36,191 bases of DNA from Pseudomonas palmensis (GTDB lineage Bacteria > Pseudomonadota > Gammaproteobacteria > Pseudomonadales > Pseudomonadaceae): the NCBI RefSeq assembly GCF_017848315.1, contig NZ_JAFKEC010000059.1:1-36191 (forward strand), in the 5' to 3' direction. Positions 8,640 through 16,439 of the stretch are shown piece by piece. The notes under the pieces were generated by a model. That model saw nothing but the letters and a program-made list of their open reading frames with translations. It ran no database searches and was not told the DNA's origin. The position numbers and the translations under genes were made by a program. Position 1 is the first letter of the stretch; each line of letters begins with the position of its first letter.

Positions 8640-9110
8640 TCAACGCGCCTTCACCTCGGCCAGCGCCTCGCGCAGTGCCTGTGCATCGGCCACTTCCTGC
8701 TTGGCCGTCACGCGCCCGTGCTCCAGTTGCAGCAACAGCACCGTGTCTTCGGCGCCCGGGTAACGCGAGGCCACCCGCCCCTCGCGGTCCAGCAGCACGC
8801 GGTAGCTGTAGTCGCGCATGGCCGGGATGGCGAACAGCTTGGCGATCAGCGCCGGCATGCGCTGCACGTCGGCGACAAACACACCCTTGCGCGCCTCCAG
8901 GTAGCCCTTGGGCTGCCCCTCCAGCACCGCCTTGACCAGCTTGCCACCCTCCATGCTGCGCGCCACCAGCACCAGGGCAGTGTCGTCGTTGAGGGTATAC
9001 GGCTGCTCGAACTGGTCGAGCAGGGTCCACGGGGCCACGCGCTCGCCCACCTCAAGCGCCTGGGCAACGATGGGCATCAGGCCCAGCAACAGCACGATCA
9101 GCACTCTCAC
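8640..9110 (-). CDS. Exported thioredoxin-like protein of unknown function
   Basis: A 156-residue secreted protein. Signal peptide MRVLIVLLLGLMPIVAQA is cleaved near residue 18. The mature part starts LEVGERVAPWTLLDQFEQPY, the way peroxiredoxin/thioredoxin-like domains begin. Later segments such as YSYRVLLDREGRVASRYP and VLLLQLEHGRVT also fit that fold. There is no CxxC motif and in fact no Cys in the mature protein, so a redox role is unlikely. The start is a GTG with a GAGG ribosome site 6 bases upstream; no better ATG exists. The gene stands alone, convergent with the preceding exported-protein gene across a REPIN. Its function is not recognised. Confidence 0.7.
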   Translation of the reverse strand: MRVLIVLLLGLMPIVAQALEVGERVAPWTLLDQFEQPYTLNDDTALVLVARSMEGGKLVKAVLEGQPKGYLEARKGVFVADVQRMPALIAKLFAIPAMRDYSYRVLLDREGRVASRYPGAEDTVLLLQLEHGRVTAKQEVADAQALREALAEVKAR

Positions 9111-9223
9111 ACCACACCTCGTTCATTGGGCTTCGACAAGCCGGCGACTATAGCGCGACTCAGGCAGGCGAAGACATCGCCCGCGCCACCGCATAAAGTG
9201 ACGCTTTTTTCCGGGAGGTATGG

Positions 9224-9526
9224 ATGAACGCGCCCACTGACCACACCCTCACCGCCCGCGAGGTGTGCCAGCAGCTACGTGACGCCGCCCTGGGGCTGGC
9301 CAGCCTGCAGTGCCTGCAGGCGCAACCGGCCAGTGGCGTGATGCAGGTGCAGATCGACGGCTGGCAGTTGAGCCTGGATGTCGAACACGGCCACCTGCAC
9401 CACTGCCAGCGCTGCCAGAGCCCGGATGGCCGGGTGTACGAGCCTGGCCTGCGCTACGGCACCGACCCGGTCTACCTGCTCAGCACCTGGGAACTGGCCC
9501 GGATCGAGCGCCTGCTCGGCGCCTAG
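9224..9526 (+). CDS. Small conserved Pseudomonas protein (DUF7693-like)
   Basis: A 100-residue cytoplasmic protein. It has an N-terminal helix (LTAREVCQQLRDAALGLASL), a central strand pair (MQVQIDGWQLSLDVEHGHL) with a Cys pair in HHCQRCQSPDGRVYEPG, and a C-terminal GTDPVYLLSTWELARIERLL. This pattern matches small Pseudomonas proteins I associate with DUF7693; no function is known. The Cys-x-x-Cys might bind metal, but there are only two ligands. A strong GGAGG ribosome site precedes the ATG. Its stop codon overlaps that of the convergent gene within one CTAG palindrome at 9523-9526. Confidence 0.75.
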   Translation: MNAPTDHTLTAREVCQQLRDAALGLASLQCLQAQPASGVMQVQIDGWQLSLDVEHGHLHHCQRCQSPDGRVYEPGLRYGTDPVYLLSTWELARIERLLGA

Positions 9527-9852
9527 CGCTGCGCCATGGCATGGCGCGCGCACTGTTCGTAGTAGGTCTGCTTGATGGCTGGCGGCTTGAGCCGCGAGCG
9601 GCTGTTGTAGGTCTGTTCGGTAATGCCCATGGCCGTCATGCGCATCCACGGCTTGGGGAACTTGCGCGATTGCAGGCGCTTGCGCGCGGCATACAGCGTG
9701 ACCCCGGACAGCTTGGACTGCTGCGCGCCGGCGGCAATCTCCGAACCCCAGCTGCACACGAAGCGGTCATTCTTGTTCAGCGCCTTGGCGTGCGTCGCCA
9801 GCGAGAAGGTGGCCAGTGCGCACACGGCCACGGTCATCACGAAACCTCGCAT
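9523..9852 (-). CDS. Small exported hypothetical protein
   Basis: A 109-residue protein with a signal peptide (MRGFVMTVAVCALATFSLATHA, cleaved near residue 22). The mature part of about 85 residues is basic, with KNDRFVCSWGSEIAAGAQQS, RKRLQSRKFPKPWMRMTAMG and a C-terminal YYEQCARHAMAQR. Two cysteines in the mature part could form a disulfide in the periplasm. I do not recognise a family. It is convergent with the preceding gene, and the two TAG stops share CTAG. The 72 bases between it and the DUF72 gene hold nothing recognisable. Confidence 0.65.
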   Translation of the reverse strand: MRGFVMTVAVCALATFSLATHAKALNKNDRFVCSWGSEIAAGAQQSKLSGVTLYAARKRLQSRKFPKPWMRMTAMGITEQTYNSRSRLKPPAIKQTYYEQCARHAMAQR

Positions 9853-9924
9853 GAAGTCATCCTAACCCGTTGAAAGGCGGCGAGTTTGCCAAGGATGAAA
9901 AGGCGTCGGGGCCAGCAAATTGCC

Positions 9925-10650
9925 TTATGTGTCCTCCAGCAGTTGCAGCAGGCCCAGTGCATCGCCTACCGCAGCGCCGCTGGCGGTGTTGTCGAAGATG
10001 CACCAGCACTCCACACCGGCCTCCAGGGCCTGGCGTATGTCCTGGGCCAGCAGTGCCAGGCGTTCGTGCCCATAGGCGCTGTGATAGAGGCGTGGCGAGC
10101 CGTGCAGACGCCAATAGCGCAAGCCGGCCCAGCCACCTGGCTGCACGGCACCGATGGGGCTGGGGTCGGCCCCCACCTGGGCAATGCGCCAGCGTTCGAG
10201 CAGCGCCCCGGCGTCGGCCCAGGAGGCATGGCGCGGCTCGAACGCCACCGCGCCGGCGTAGCGCTCACGCAGTGCACCGAAGAACGCCTGCGCCACCTGC
10301 GGCTCGCAGGCCAGCGATGGCGGGGTCTGCACCAGCAGGCATCCCAGGCGCTCGCCCAACTGCGTGCACTGCTGCACAAACGCATCCAGCAACCCGGCGC
10401 AGTCATGCAGGCGTTGCACATGGGTGATCTGCTTGGGCACCTTGACCGAGAATGCGAAGCCTGGCGGTACCGCCTGAGCCCAGCGCGCATAGGTGGCGGG
10501 CTGGTGCGGGCGGTAGAACGAGCTGTTGATTTCCACGGCCGGCAGGCGCGACGCATATCGCTGCAGGTGCGTGCCCTGCTCGGCGAACGCCGGCCAGTAC
10601 GCGCGCGGCAGGCTCCAGCCGGCACAGCCGATGCGCAACAAGGGGCTCAT
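9925..10650 (-). CDS. DUF72 domain protein (YecE-like TIM barrel)
   Basis: A 241-residue protein of the DUF72/YecE family. It begins with the family's RIGCAGWSLPRAYWP signature, then AVEINSSFYRPHQPATYARW, FAFSVKVPKQITH and LGCLLVQTPPSL, and has the conserved AFEPRHASW and YWRLHGSPRLYHSAY segments. The structure is a TIM barrel; the biochemical role is unknown. The ATG at 10650 overlaps the stop of the exonuclease III gene (ATGA), so translation is coupled. The frame is open upstream to 10902, but that part is antisense-like sequence within xthA. Co-expression with a DNA repair nuclease is seen here, but whether the two work together is not known. Confidence 0.9.
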   Translation of the reverse strand: MSPLLRIGCAGWSLPRAYWPAFAEQGTHLQRYASRLPAVEINSSFYRPHQPATYARWAQAVPPGFAFSVKVPKQITHVQRLHDCAGLLDAFVQQCTQLGERLGCLLVQTPPSLACEPQVAQAFFGALRERYAGAVAFEPRHASWADAGALLERWRIAQVGADPSPIGAVQPGGWAGLRYWRLHGSPRLYHSAYGHERLALLAQDIRQALEAGVECWCIFDNTASGAAVGDALGLLQLLEDT

Positions 10651-11435
10651 CGAGCGGCCTTGAGTTCGATCCAGGTGGGTGCATGGTCGCTGGCATGCGC
10701 TTCGTTGCGCACCCAGGCGTCGACCCCGGCGTTTTTCAGGCGCCTGGCCAGCGGCGGGTTGAGCAGCAGGTGGTCGATGCGCAGCCCCGAGTTCTTCTGC
10801 CAGTGCTGGCGAAAATAGTCCCAGAAGGTGTACACCCGCTCGTCCGGGTACAGGTGGCGGATAGCGTCCGTCCAGCCCTGGGCCAGCAGGCGCTGGTAGC
10901 ATTCGCGGCTTTCGGGCTGCAGCAGCGCGTCCTTGAGCCAGGAGCGCGGGTTGTAGATATCCAGGTCGGTGGGCACCACATTGAAGTCGCCGGCCAGCAG
11001 CACCGGGTGCTCGCTGTTCACCAGGCCCTGGGCGTGGGCGATCAGGCGTTCGAACCAGGCCAGCTTGTAGTCGAACTTGGGCCCCGGTTGCGGGTTGCCA
11101 TTGGGCAGGTACAGGCAGCCGACCTGAATGCCCAGCACCGCCGCTTCGAGATACCGGCTTTGCGTATCGTCCTCGCTTCCCGGCAAGCCGCGGCGCACCT
11201 CCAGCGGTTGCGCGTCACGGGCCAGAATCGCCACGCCGTTCCACGACGCCTGGCCATGGTGCAGGCAGCCATAGCCGAGGGCTTCGAAGTCAGCCACAGG
11301 GAACGCGCTGTCTACCGCCTTGAGCTCCTGCAGGCAGGCGATGTCGGGCTGTTCCCGCTCCAGCCAGGCCAGCAGGTTGGGCAGCCGCGCCCGCAGGCCG
11401 TTGATGTTGAATGTGGCGATCTTCAGCGTTTTCAT
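10647..11435 (-). CDS. xthA: Exodeoxyribonuclease III (AP endonuclease)
   Basis: A 262-residue Mg-dependent nuclease of the EEP superfamily, close in size to E. coli exonuclease III (268). It incises DNA at abasic sites and degrades one strand 3' to 5'. The catalytic motifs are complete: KIATFNINGLRAR at the N-terminus, CLQELK (metal-binding Glu), YLPNGNPQPGPKFDYK, AGDFNVVPTDLDIYN, RIDHLLLNP and the final SDHAPTWIEL (catalytic Asp-His). The ATG at 11435 has a GGAGG ribosome site 5 bases away; the in-frame GTG at 11441 overlaps that site and was rejected. The DUF72 gene follows with a 4-base overlap and a small unknown gene precedes it. Confidence 0.95.
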   Translation of the reverse strand: MKTLKIATFNINGLRARLPNLLAWLEREQPDIACLQELKAVDSAFPVADFEALGYGCLHHGQASWNGVAILARDAQPLEVRRGLPGSEDDTQSRYLEAAVLGIQVGCLYLPNGNPQPGPKFDYKLAWFERLIAHAQGLVNSEHPVLLAGDFNVVPTDLDIYNPRSWLKDALLQPESRECYQRLLAQGWTDAIRHLYPDERVYTFWDYFRQHWQKNSGLRIDHLLLNPPLARRLKNAGVDAWVRNEAHASDHAPTWIELKAAR

Positions 11436-11452
11436 CCGCACCTCCCTGGCGA

Positions 11453-11695
11453 TCAGGTATCCGGGTCGTCGACCTTGGCCTCCACGGCCGCTTCGATGGC
11501 GTGCGTGTTCGCCTCATCGGCCATGGCCTTGAGCGCCAGCCAGTCGTCCCATTCGATGGCACCGTCGTCCAGCAGCGCCTGGGCCAGGCTGACCAGGGCC
11601 TGGTGGTAGGCATCCGGCGATTCCAGCCGGTAACTCTGATCGTCCAGCACGGCATACCAGGCTTTGAGTTCAGGCGTATTGCGGTCAACCGACAT
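11453..11695 (-). CDS. Small acidic hypothetical protein
   Basis: An 80-residue, strongly acidic protein that is mostly helical, with ELKAWYAVLDDQSYRLES, DAYHQALVSLAQALLDDG and a C-terminal EAAVEAKVDDPDT. It has no signal peptide, membrane segment or metal motif. An AGAGGA ribosome site precedes the ATG. It ends 17 bases before the start of xthA and is likely its operon partner. No function is recognised. Confidence 0.7.
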   Translation of the reverse strand: MSVDRNTPELKAWYAVLDDQSYRLESPDAYHQALVSLAQALLDDGAIEWDDWLALKAMADEANTHAIEAAVEAKVDDPDT

Positions 11696-11770
11696 GGCAT
11701 TGTCCTCTGGGTCACTCAGCTCTAGTGAGTGCCGGGCGTGGCCGAACGTTCAGTTGCAGTGCACAGGCGG

Positions 11771-12904
11771 TCAGTCGGCCGCCACCACCTGATTGCGCCC
11801 CTGGGCCTTGGCGCGGTACATCGCCTGGTCGGCGCTGTTGAGCAAGGTGTGCAGGTCGCTGTGCGCCGCACTGGCCACCGCCACGCCGAAGCTGGCCGTC
11901 ATGCCCTGGCGGCCGTCGCTGTGGTGCACGAACTGCAATTGGGCGATGGCTTGCGCCAACTGTTCGGCGATGCCCAGCGCCGTGTCCATCGGGGTGTCGG
12001 CCAGCAGCACCGCGAACTCCTCCCCGCCCAGCCGACCGTACACGTCGGTGTCGCGGAACGAGGCCTTGATCACCCCGCCGATCTGGCGCAGCACCTCGTC
12101 GCCGACCTGATGACCGTAGGTGTCGTTGATGCGCTTGAAGTGATCGATGTCCAGCATCAATGCGCACAGCGGGCGCTGCTCGCGCTGGCTGTGGGAGTAC
12201 AACTGCTGGGCATGTTCGAAGAACGCCCGGCGGTTCTTCAGGCCGGTCAGCTCATCGGTTTGCGCCGCGCTGCTGGCGATGTGGTGCGCGCGTTCCATCT
12301 CGTGGGTCAGGCATAACGCCTTCTCCAGCGCCGCGCAGAGCTTGCCGGTGGCGCGCAGCATGAACGAGGAAAACACCAGCACCGCCAGGGCCATGCCGGT
12401 CTGCAGCTGCGAGGGCTGAAACAGCAGCCACAGCGTGCAGGGCAGCAGCACCAGGCCGATGGCGGCCAGGGTCATCGAGCGGTAGGCGTAATAGCAGGAC
12501 ACCGCGCTGCCCGACATGCCCACGGCGAACAACAGCACGATCGCCTGGGCCAGCAGGCTGTCGTGCGGCATCACCGCCAGCGCCCCCAGGCCCCACACGC
12601 CGGCACTGAACACCAGGGTGACCCAGTATCTGCGTTCCCAGCGCGACGGGGTATGGCTGGTCTCGGGGCTGCGGTAGTAAGCGGTGAACAGCACGATGCG
12701 CGACAGGGTCGCCACGCTCAGCACGCCGATCCAGCTCAACGCGACGTTGTGTTCGATGTAGTCCCAGCACAGCCAGCACAGCATCACTGCGCCAAGAAAG
12801 CTGCCGTATACCGCGGTCAGCGACTGACGGAACAGCAACTGCAAACGGTCGGTACGGGCCAGTTGCGCCACAGTGGCATCAGGGTGCGAAAAGGGATGAT
12901 CCAT
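11771..12904 (-). CDS. Membrane-bound diguanylate cyclase (GGDEF)
   Basis: A 377-residue enzyme that makes cyclic di-GMP from two GTP. Residues about 25-190 hold roughly six hydrophobic helices (for example AVMLCWLCWDYI, IVLLFAVGMSGSAVSCYY and LAAIGLVLLPCTLWLLF), a membrane sensor module of no obvious named family. Residues about 210-377 form the GGDEF domain: TDELTGLKNRRAFF, LMLDIDHFKRINDTYGHQVGDEVL, active site GGEEF and a final ADQAMYRAKAQGRNQV. An RxxD inhibitory site (RDTD) stands five residues before GGEEF, so product inhibition is expected. The cyclase looks active. The signal it senses is unknown. The gene is monocistronic; no strong ribosome site was seen. Confidence 0.93.
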   Translation of the reverse strand: MDHPFSHPDATVAQLARTDRLQLLFRQSLTAVYGSFLGAVMLCWLCWDYIEHNVALSWIGVLSVATLSRIVLFTAYYRSPETSHTPSRWERRYWVTLVFSAGVWGLGALAVMPHDSLLAQAIVLLFAVGMSGSAVSCYYAYRSMTLAAIGLVLLPCTLWLLFQPSQLQTGMALAVLVFSSFMLRATGKLCAALEKALCLTHEMERAHHIASSAAQTDELTGLKNRRAFFEHAQQLYSHSQREQRPLCALMLDIDHFKRINDTYGHQVGDEVLRQIGGVIKASFRDTDVYGRLGGEEFAVLLADTPMDTALGIAEQLAQAIAQLQFVHHSDGRQGMTASFGVAVASAAHSDLHTLLNSADQAMYRAKAQGRNQVVAAD

Positions 12905-13030
12905 TGGCTATGCCCGCTATGGTGAAGCGCTGGTATGCCGCATTGTGGCACTGTGCGATCATCTCGAACAGCCGGCTGTCGGCTGGGGCGCGCACGTGCG
13001 ATTGAATGTTCAGAGGGTCGAGGATAGCCT

Positions 13031-13804
13031 GTGCGCACGGCGGCCATGCCGACGTCTGACGCCAGGAGTGCACCATTGGTCTTGAACCTCGATATTCGCA
13101 GCTATCAGGCTGAAAGCGCTCATCACCAGCATGACTTCACGCAACTGGTGCTGCCCATCTGCGGGCGCATGGAAATCGACGTGGATGGCCGTGGCGGCAG
13201 CATCGACAATGCCCTGGCGGCGCTGGTGCGACCCGGTTCGCAGCACGCGCAGCTGGCGCAGCCCGGCAGTCGCTTCCTGGTGCTCGACTGTGCCCCCGAT
13301 GCACTGCACGGCCAGCCGTTCACGGCGCTGGCGCAACGCACCTATGTCACCATCCCGCCCGCTACCCGGCGCCTGATCGAATATGCCGAGCTCATCGGCC
13401 GTGACCAGCTGGCGGCCACTGCAACGCACCTGGCGCCCTTGCTGCTGGCGTCGCTGGCCGCCCTGCCGGTGCAGCCGAACCCCGGCCTCAACCGCCTGAT
13501 TGCCCAGGTACACGCCCGACCAGCCGCCGCCTGGAGCAACGAACGCATGGCCCATGTCGCGGGCATGAGCCTCAGCCAGCTGCATCAGCGCTTTCGCGAG
13601 CTGCATGACTGCACCCCGCAGGGCTGGCTGACCCGCGTACGGATCGAGCAGGCCCAGCGCTGGCTGGGCGACAGCCACCTGCCGATTGCCGAGATCGCCC
13701 TGCGCAGCGGCTTCAGCGACCAGGCCGCCCTCACCCGCGCCATGCAGCGGGTGGGCGGCATCACCCCCGCCGCCTACCGCAGGCGCCAGCAACAGCCTGG
13801 GTAA
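13031..13804 (+). CDS. AraC-family transcriptional regulator
   Basis: A 257-residue regulator. The N-terminal part is a cupin-like sensor (HHQHDFTQLVLPICGRMEID, then LVRPGSQHAQLAQPGSRFLVL). The C-terminal 100 residues carry two AraC helix-turn-helices: WSNERMAHVAGMSLSQLHQR and LPIAEIALRSGFSDQAALTR, ending in GGITPAAYRRR. The start is a GTG at 13031 supported by AGGA six bases upstream; an ATG at 13046 without a ribosome site is the alternative. The EamA exporter gene begins 77 bases after its stop, so it probably controls that gene. The inducer is unknown. Confidence 0.9.
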   Translation: MRTAAMPTSDARSAPLVLNLDIRSYQAESAHHQHDFTQLVLPICGRMEIDVDGRGGSIDNALAALVRPGSQHAQLAQPGSRFLVLDCAPDALHGQPFTALAQRTYVTIPPATRRLIEYAELIGRDQLAATATHLAPLLLASLAALPVQPNPGLNRLIAQVHARPAAAWSNERMAHVAGMSLSQLHQRFRELHDCTPQGWLTRVRIEQAQRWLGDSHLPIAEIALRSGFSDQAALTRAMQRVGGITPAAYRRRQQQPG

Positions 13805-13881
13805 AAAACCCCGCAGTCGGCGCCAATACCACCACCGGCAAAACCCGCATGCTGGGCACCTTTCACGGCAGGGGTGGTGCG

Positions 13882-14841
13882 ATGTTCGCTGATCGTTCGT
13901 TGGTAAAGGGGCTTGGCTACGGCGTGGCGGCCGGGGTGTGCTGGGGCGTGATCTTCCTGGGCCCCGAACTCACCCCAGGGTTGAGCGGGGTGCAGTTCGC
14001 GGTACTGCGGTTCCTGTGTTACGGGCTGTTTTCGCTGGTGCTGCTGATGCCGCGCCTGCACCGGGTATGCGCGCAGCTCACCCGTGCCGACTGGGTCTCG
14101 CTGTTCTGGCTGAGCCTGGTGGGCAACCTGGTGTACTACTCGCTGGTGGGCAGCGGCGTGCAACTGGTCGGCATCGCCACCACCTCGTTGATCGTCGGTC
14201 TGATCCCGGTGCTGGTGACCCTGGCGGGGCGCCATGACGCCAACGCGGTGCCTGTGCGGCGGCTGATCCCCTCGCTGACGCTGGCGATGGCCGGCGTGGC
14301 CCTGATCAGCCTCGATGCGTTGCACAGCGGCGCCGACACCCGCACCAGCAGCGGCCAGGTGATAGCCGGCCTGCTGTGCGCCGTGGGCGCGCTGGTGAGC
14401 TGGAGCTGGTACGCGGTGGCCAACGCCCGCCGGCTGGCCCTGGTCGGCGGCGTGTCCTCCCACGACTGGGCCTTGCTCACGGGCCTGATGACCGGCGCAC
14501 AGGCGCTGGTGCTGGCGATCCCGGTGCTGGGCCCTGAAGTGGCGGCCCATGGCGCGGCAACCTGGGTTCACTTCGTGCTGGTGGCCGCGGGCGTGGCGCT
14601 GCTATCGTCGGTGGTCGGCGGCGCCTTCTGGAACCAGGCCAGCCGGCTGCTGCCGCTGGCGCTCAGCGGCCAGGTGCTGGTGGTGGAAACCCTGGCGGCG
14701 CTGCTGTTCGGCTTTTTGTGGGAACAGCGGCTGCCCGGTGCGCTGGAGCTGGTTGCTATTGCGCTGCTGGTCGGTGGCGTGGTCTGGTGCCTGAACTGCC
14801 ACCGCAGCGATACTGCCAGTGCCACCGCAACCTCCTCCTGA
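13882..14841 (+). CDS. EamA/DMT-family exporter
   Basis: A 319-residue inner-membrane permease with about ten transmembrane helices in two EamA repeats. The first repeat opens with GYGVAAGVCWGVIFLGPEL and has the conserved GIATTSLIVGLIPVLV helix. The second contains ALVSWSWYAVANARR and GGAFWNQASRLLPLALSGQV. The ATG at 13882 follows an AGGGG ribosome site; an upstream in-frame ATG at 13849 lacks one and its extension is not membrane-like. It lies directly after the AraC regulator and 16 bases before a GNAT acetyltransferase gene, suggesting a small efflux or detoxification operon. The substrate is unknown. Confidence 0.9.
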   Translation: MFADRSLVKGLGYGVAAGVCWGVIFLGPELTPGLSGVQFAVLRFLCYGLFSLVLLMPRLHRVCAQLTRADWVSLFWLSLVGNLVYYSLVGSGVQLVGIATTSLIVGLIPVLVTLAGRHDANAVPVRRLIPSLTLAMAGVALISLDALHSGADTRTSSGQVIAGLLCAVGALVSWSWYAVANARRLALVGGVSSHDWALLTGLMTGAQALVLAIPVLGPEVAAHGAATWVHFVLVAAGVALLSSVVGGAFWNQASRLLPLALSGQVLVVETLAALLFGFLWEQRLPGALELVAIALLVGGVVWCLNCHRSDTASATATSS

Positions 14842-14857
14842 ACCAATGGACTGTGAA

Positions 14858-15325
14858 ATGCTCACCATCAGAACCGCTACCAGCGCCGATGCCCAGGTGG
14901 CCTACGACATACGTCGGGAGGCAGTCCGTCATCACTGCATCGGGGCCTACCCGGCAGAACAGATGCTGGCCTGGACGGCGGGCACGGCCGAGGATGGCTA
15001 CGCCAGCCTCATGGCCAGTCACTTCTACATGGGGTGCATCGAAGGTGAGCCGGTGGCAACCGGCATGCTGGATGTGAATGCCCGTGAAATCGGGGCGATC
15101 TTCGTGTTGCCGGGGTACATGCAGCAAGGCCTGGGCAAACAGATGCTGGCGTTTCTTGAAGCGCTCGCGCGCAACCTGGGGCTGGCGCAGGTGAACCTGG
15201 ACGCCACGCTGAACGCAGCAGCCTTCTATCGACAGTGTGGTTATGTGGGCGAAGCGACAGCGCTCTATCACTCACCCCGGGGCATCGACCTGGCGTGTGT
15301 GCCCATGACCAAGGTACTGGTATAG
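14858..15325 (+). CDS. GNAT-family N-acetyltransferase
   Basis: A 155-residue acetyltransferase of the GNAT superfamily. It begins with the family's first strand (MLTIRTATSADAQVAYDIRR). The acetyl-CoA pyrophosphate loop is seen as IFVLPGYMQQGLGKQMLAFLE, in which QxxGxG is conserved. The closing motif is LNAAAFYRQCGYVGE. The ATG at 14858 places the first strand at the N-terminus; an in-frame ATG at 14846 adds four residues and lacks a ribosome site. It probably forms an operon with the EamA exporter upstream; acetylation and export of the same toxic compound is a possible joint role (inference). Confidence 0.85.
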   Translation: MLTIRTATSADAQVAYDIRREAVRHHCIGAYPAEQMLAWTAGTAEDGYASLMASHFYMGCIEGEPVATGMLDVNAREIGAIFVLPGYMQQGLGKQMLAFLEALARNLGLAQVNLDATLNAAAFYRQCGYVGEATALYHSPRGIDLACVPMTKVLV

Positions 15326-15341
15326 GTCGGCGCCGGCCTCT

Positions 15342-15404
15342 CGCGGGTCAAGCCCGCTCCCACAAGGATGGCGGTGTGCCTTGTGGGAGCGGGCTTGACC
15401 CGCG
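15342..15404. repeat. REP inverted pair (REPIN) with perfect arms
   Basis: Two 26-base arms, 15342-15367 and 15379-15404, are exact reverse complements around an 11-base loop. They contain the GGGTCAAGCCCGCTCCCACA core shared with 8532-8598. The pair fills the gap between convergent genes ending at 15325 and 15411 and could act as a two-way terminator. It has no T-run, so intrinsic termination is uncertain. Confidence 0.92.
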
Positions 15405-15410
15405 ATGCTG

Positions 15411-16262
15411 TCACTTCGTCCCGAACATCGCCGTCCAGTAGATCCCCGCATCGCTCTTGGGGTCCACCGCATAGGCCGCGCCCAGCTCCTTGAACTGCGG
15501 GTTCATCAGGTTGGCGCAATGCCCGGCGCTGGCCAGCCAGCCATCGACCACCTTGCGCACGTTGTCCTGCCCGGCGGCGATGTTTTCCCCGATCAGCTGA
15601 TAGCTGTAGCCCTGCAACTCGGCGCGGTCGCCCGGCATGCGCCCGTCACGGTCGCGGTGGTCGAAGAAATTGCCGTTGGCCATGGCCCGCGTATGGCCCT
15701 GTGAGGCCTCTGCCAGGGTGGTATTCCAGGCCAGCGGCGCGCTGGCCGCATAGGCCTGGGCGCCGCACTGGCGCGGCTGGGCCCGCGCACTGTTGATCGC
15801 GTCGAGCAGCTTCTGCCCCTCCACCTGCGACTCCGCCAGCTTGGCACTGAGCAGTGGGCGCGCCAGCACGATGCGCCAGTCACGCCCTTCGCGGCTCACG
15901 CCCACATCGACGAACTGCGGGTCGAGCACCACCTTGCAGAAGCTCTCCTGGATCGCCTTCATCGCTGCCGCTGCATCGCGCGGCCCCGACAGGCTGATGG
16001 CCTGCACGCTGACCATCGGGTACGAGGCCTTCACCAGCGCCTGTTGCAAGTCACCGACACCGTTGGCCGGGAGCACCAGGCGCGGGTCGCTGGCCAGCGG
16101 CGGCAGCTCCAGCGACACCTGCTCGGCACAACGTTGCGACTGGCTGCGATAGCCATTGATCGACTCGACCAGTTGCGTCTCGTCGCTCGCCACCGCCAGC
16201 GTGGTGACAAGCATGCCCAGCGCCAACGCGCCCAGACGCAGCCTGGATGATAAGTCGTGCAT
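15411..16262 (-). CDS. Exported CAP-domain (SCP/PR1, YkwD-like) protein
   Basis: A 283-residue secreted protein. Signal peptide MHDLSSRLRLGALALGMLVT ends near residue 26 (AVAS). Residues about 30-140 form an N-terminal region of unknown fold with several Cys. Residues about 150-283 form a CAP domain: LLDAINSARAQPRQCGAQAY, HTRAMANGNFFDHRDRDGRM, LIGENIAAG and VVDGWLASAGHCANLMNPQF with a final GIYWTAMFGTK. The His and Glu residues that line the CAP cavity are present. Bacterial CAP proteins have no settled activity; lipid or peptidoglycan binding has been proposed. GGGAGAG 4 bases before the ATG at 16262 decides the start against upstream in-frame codons. A GNAT gene lies 177 bases upstream on the same strand. 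Confidence 0.9.
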   Translation of the reverse strand: MHDLSSRLRLGALALGMLVTTLAVASDETQLVESINGYRSQSQRCAEQVSLELPPLASDPRLVLPANGVGDLQQALVKASYPMVSVQAISLSGPRDAAAAMKAIQESFCKVVLDPQFVDVGVSREGRDWRIVLARPLLSAKLAESQVEGQKLLDAINSARAQPRQCGAQAYAASAPLAWNTTLAEASQGHTRAMANGNFFDHRDRDGRMPGDRAELQGYSYQLIGENIAAGQDNVRKVVDGWLASAGHCANLMNPQFKELGAAYAVDPKSDAGIYWTAMFGTK

Positions 16263-16439
16263 GTAACTCTCCCTTGAACAAACTGCGCCCATGATGCGGG
16301 ATTTTGTGTTGCTTTCGTAGCACCACGGGATGCGACGCATTATCAATACCTGCCTGTGCGCCGCTATCGAGCTTGGATGCGCAGTGCCGGCCGGCGTTCC
16401 TTGCCCTGCGCACAAATCCACCGGTTGACGCCCCTACCC

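Noticed and set aside
13774..14571. 265-residue minus-strand frame opposite the EamA exporter
   Set aside because: It is rich in His, Gln and Arg with no fold signal, typical of antisense GC-rich frames. The plus-strand frame is a clear membrane protein.
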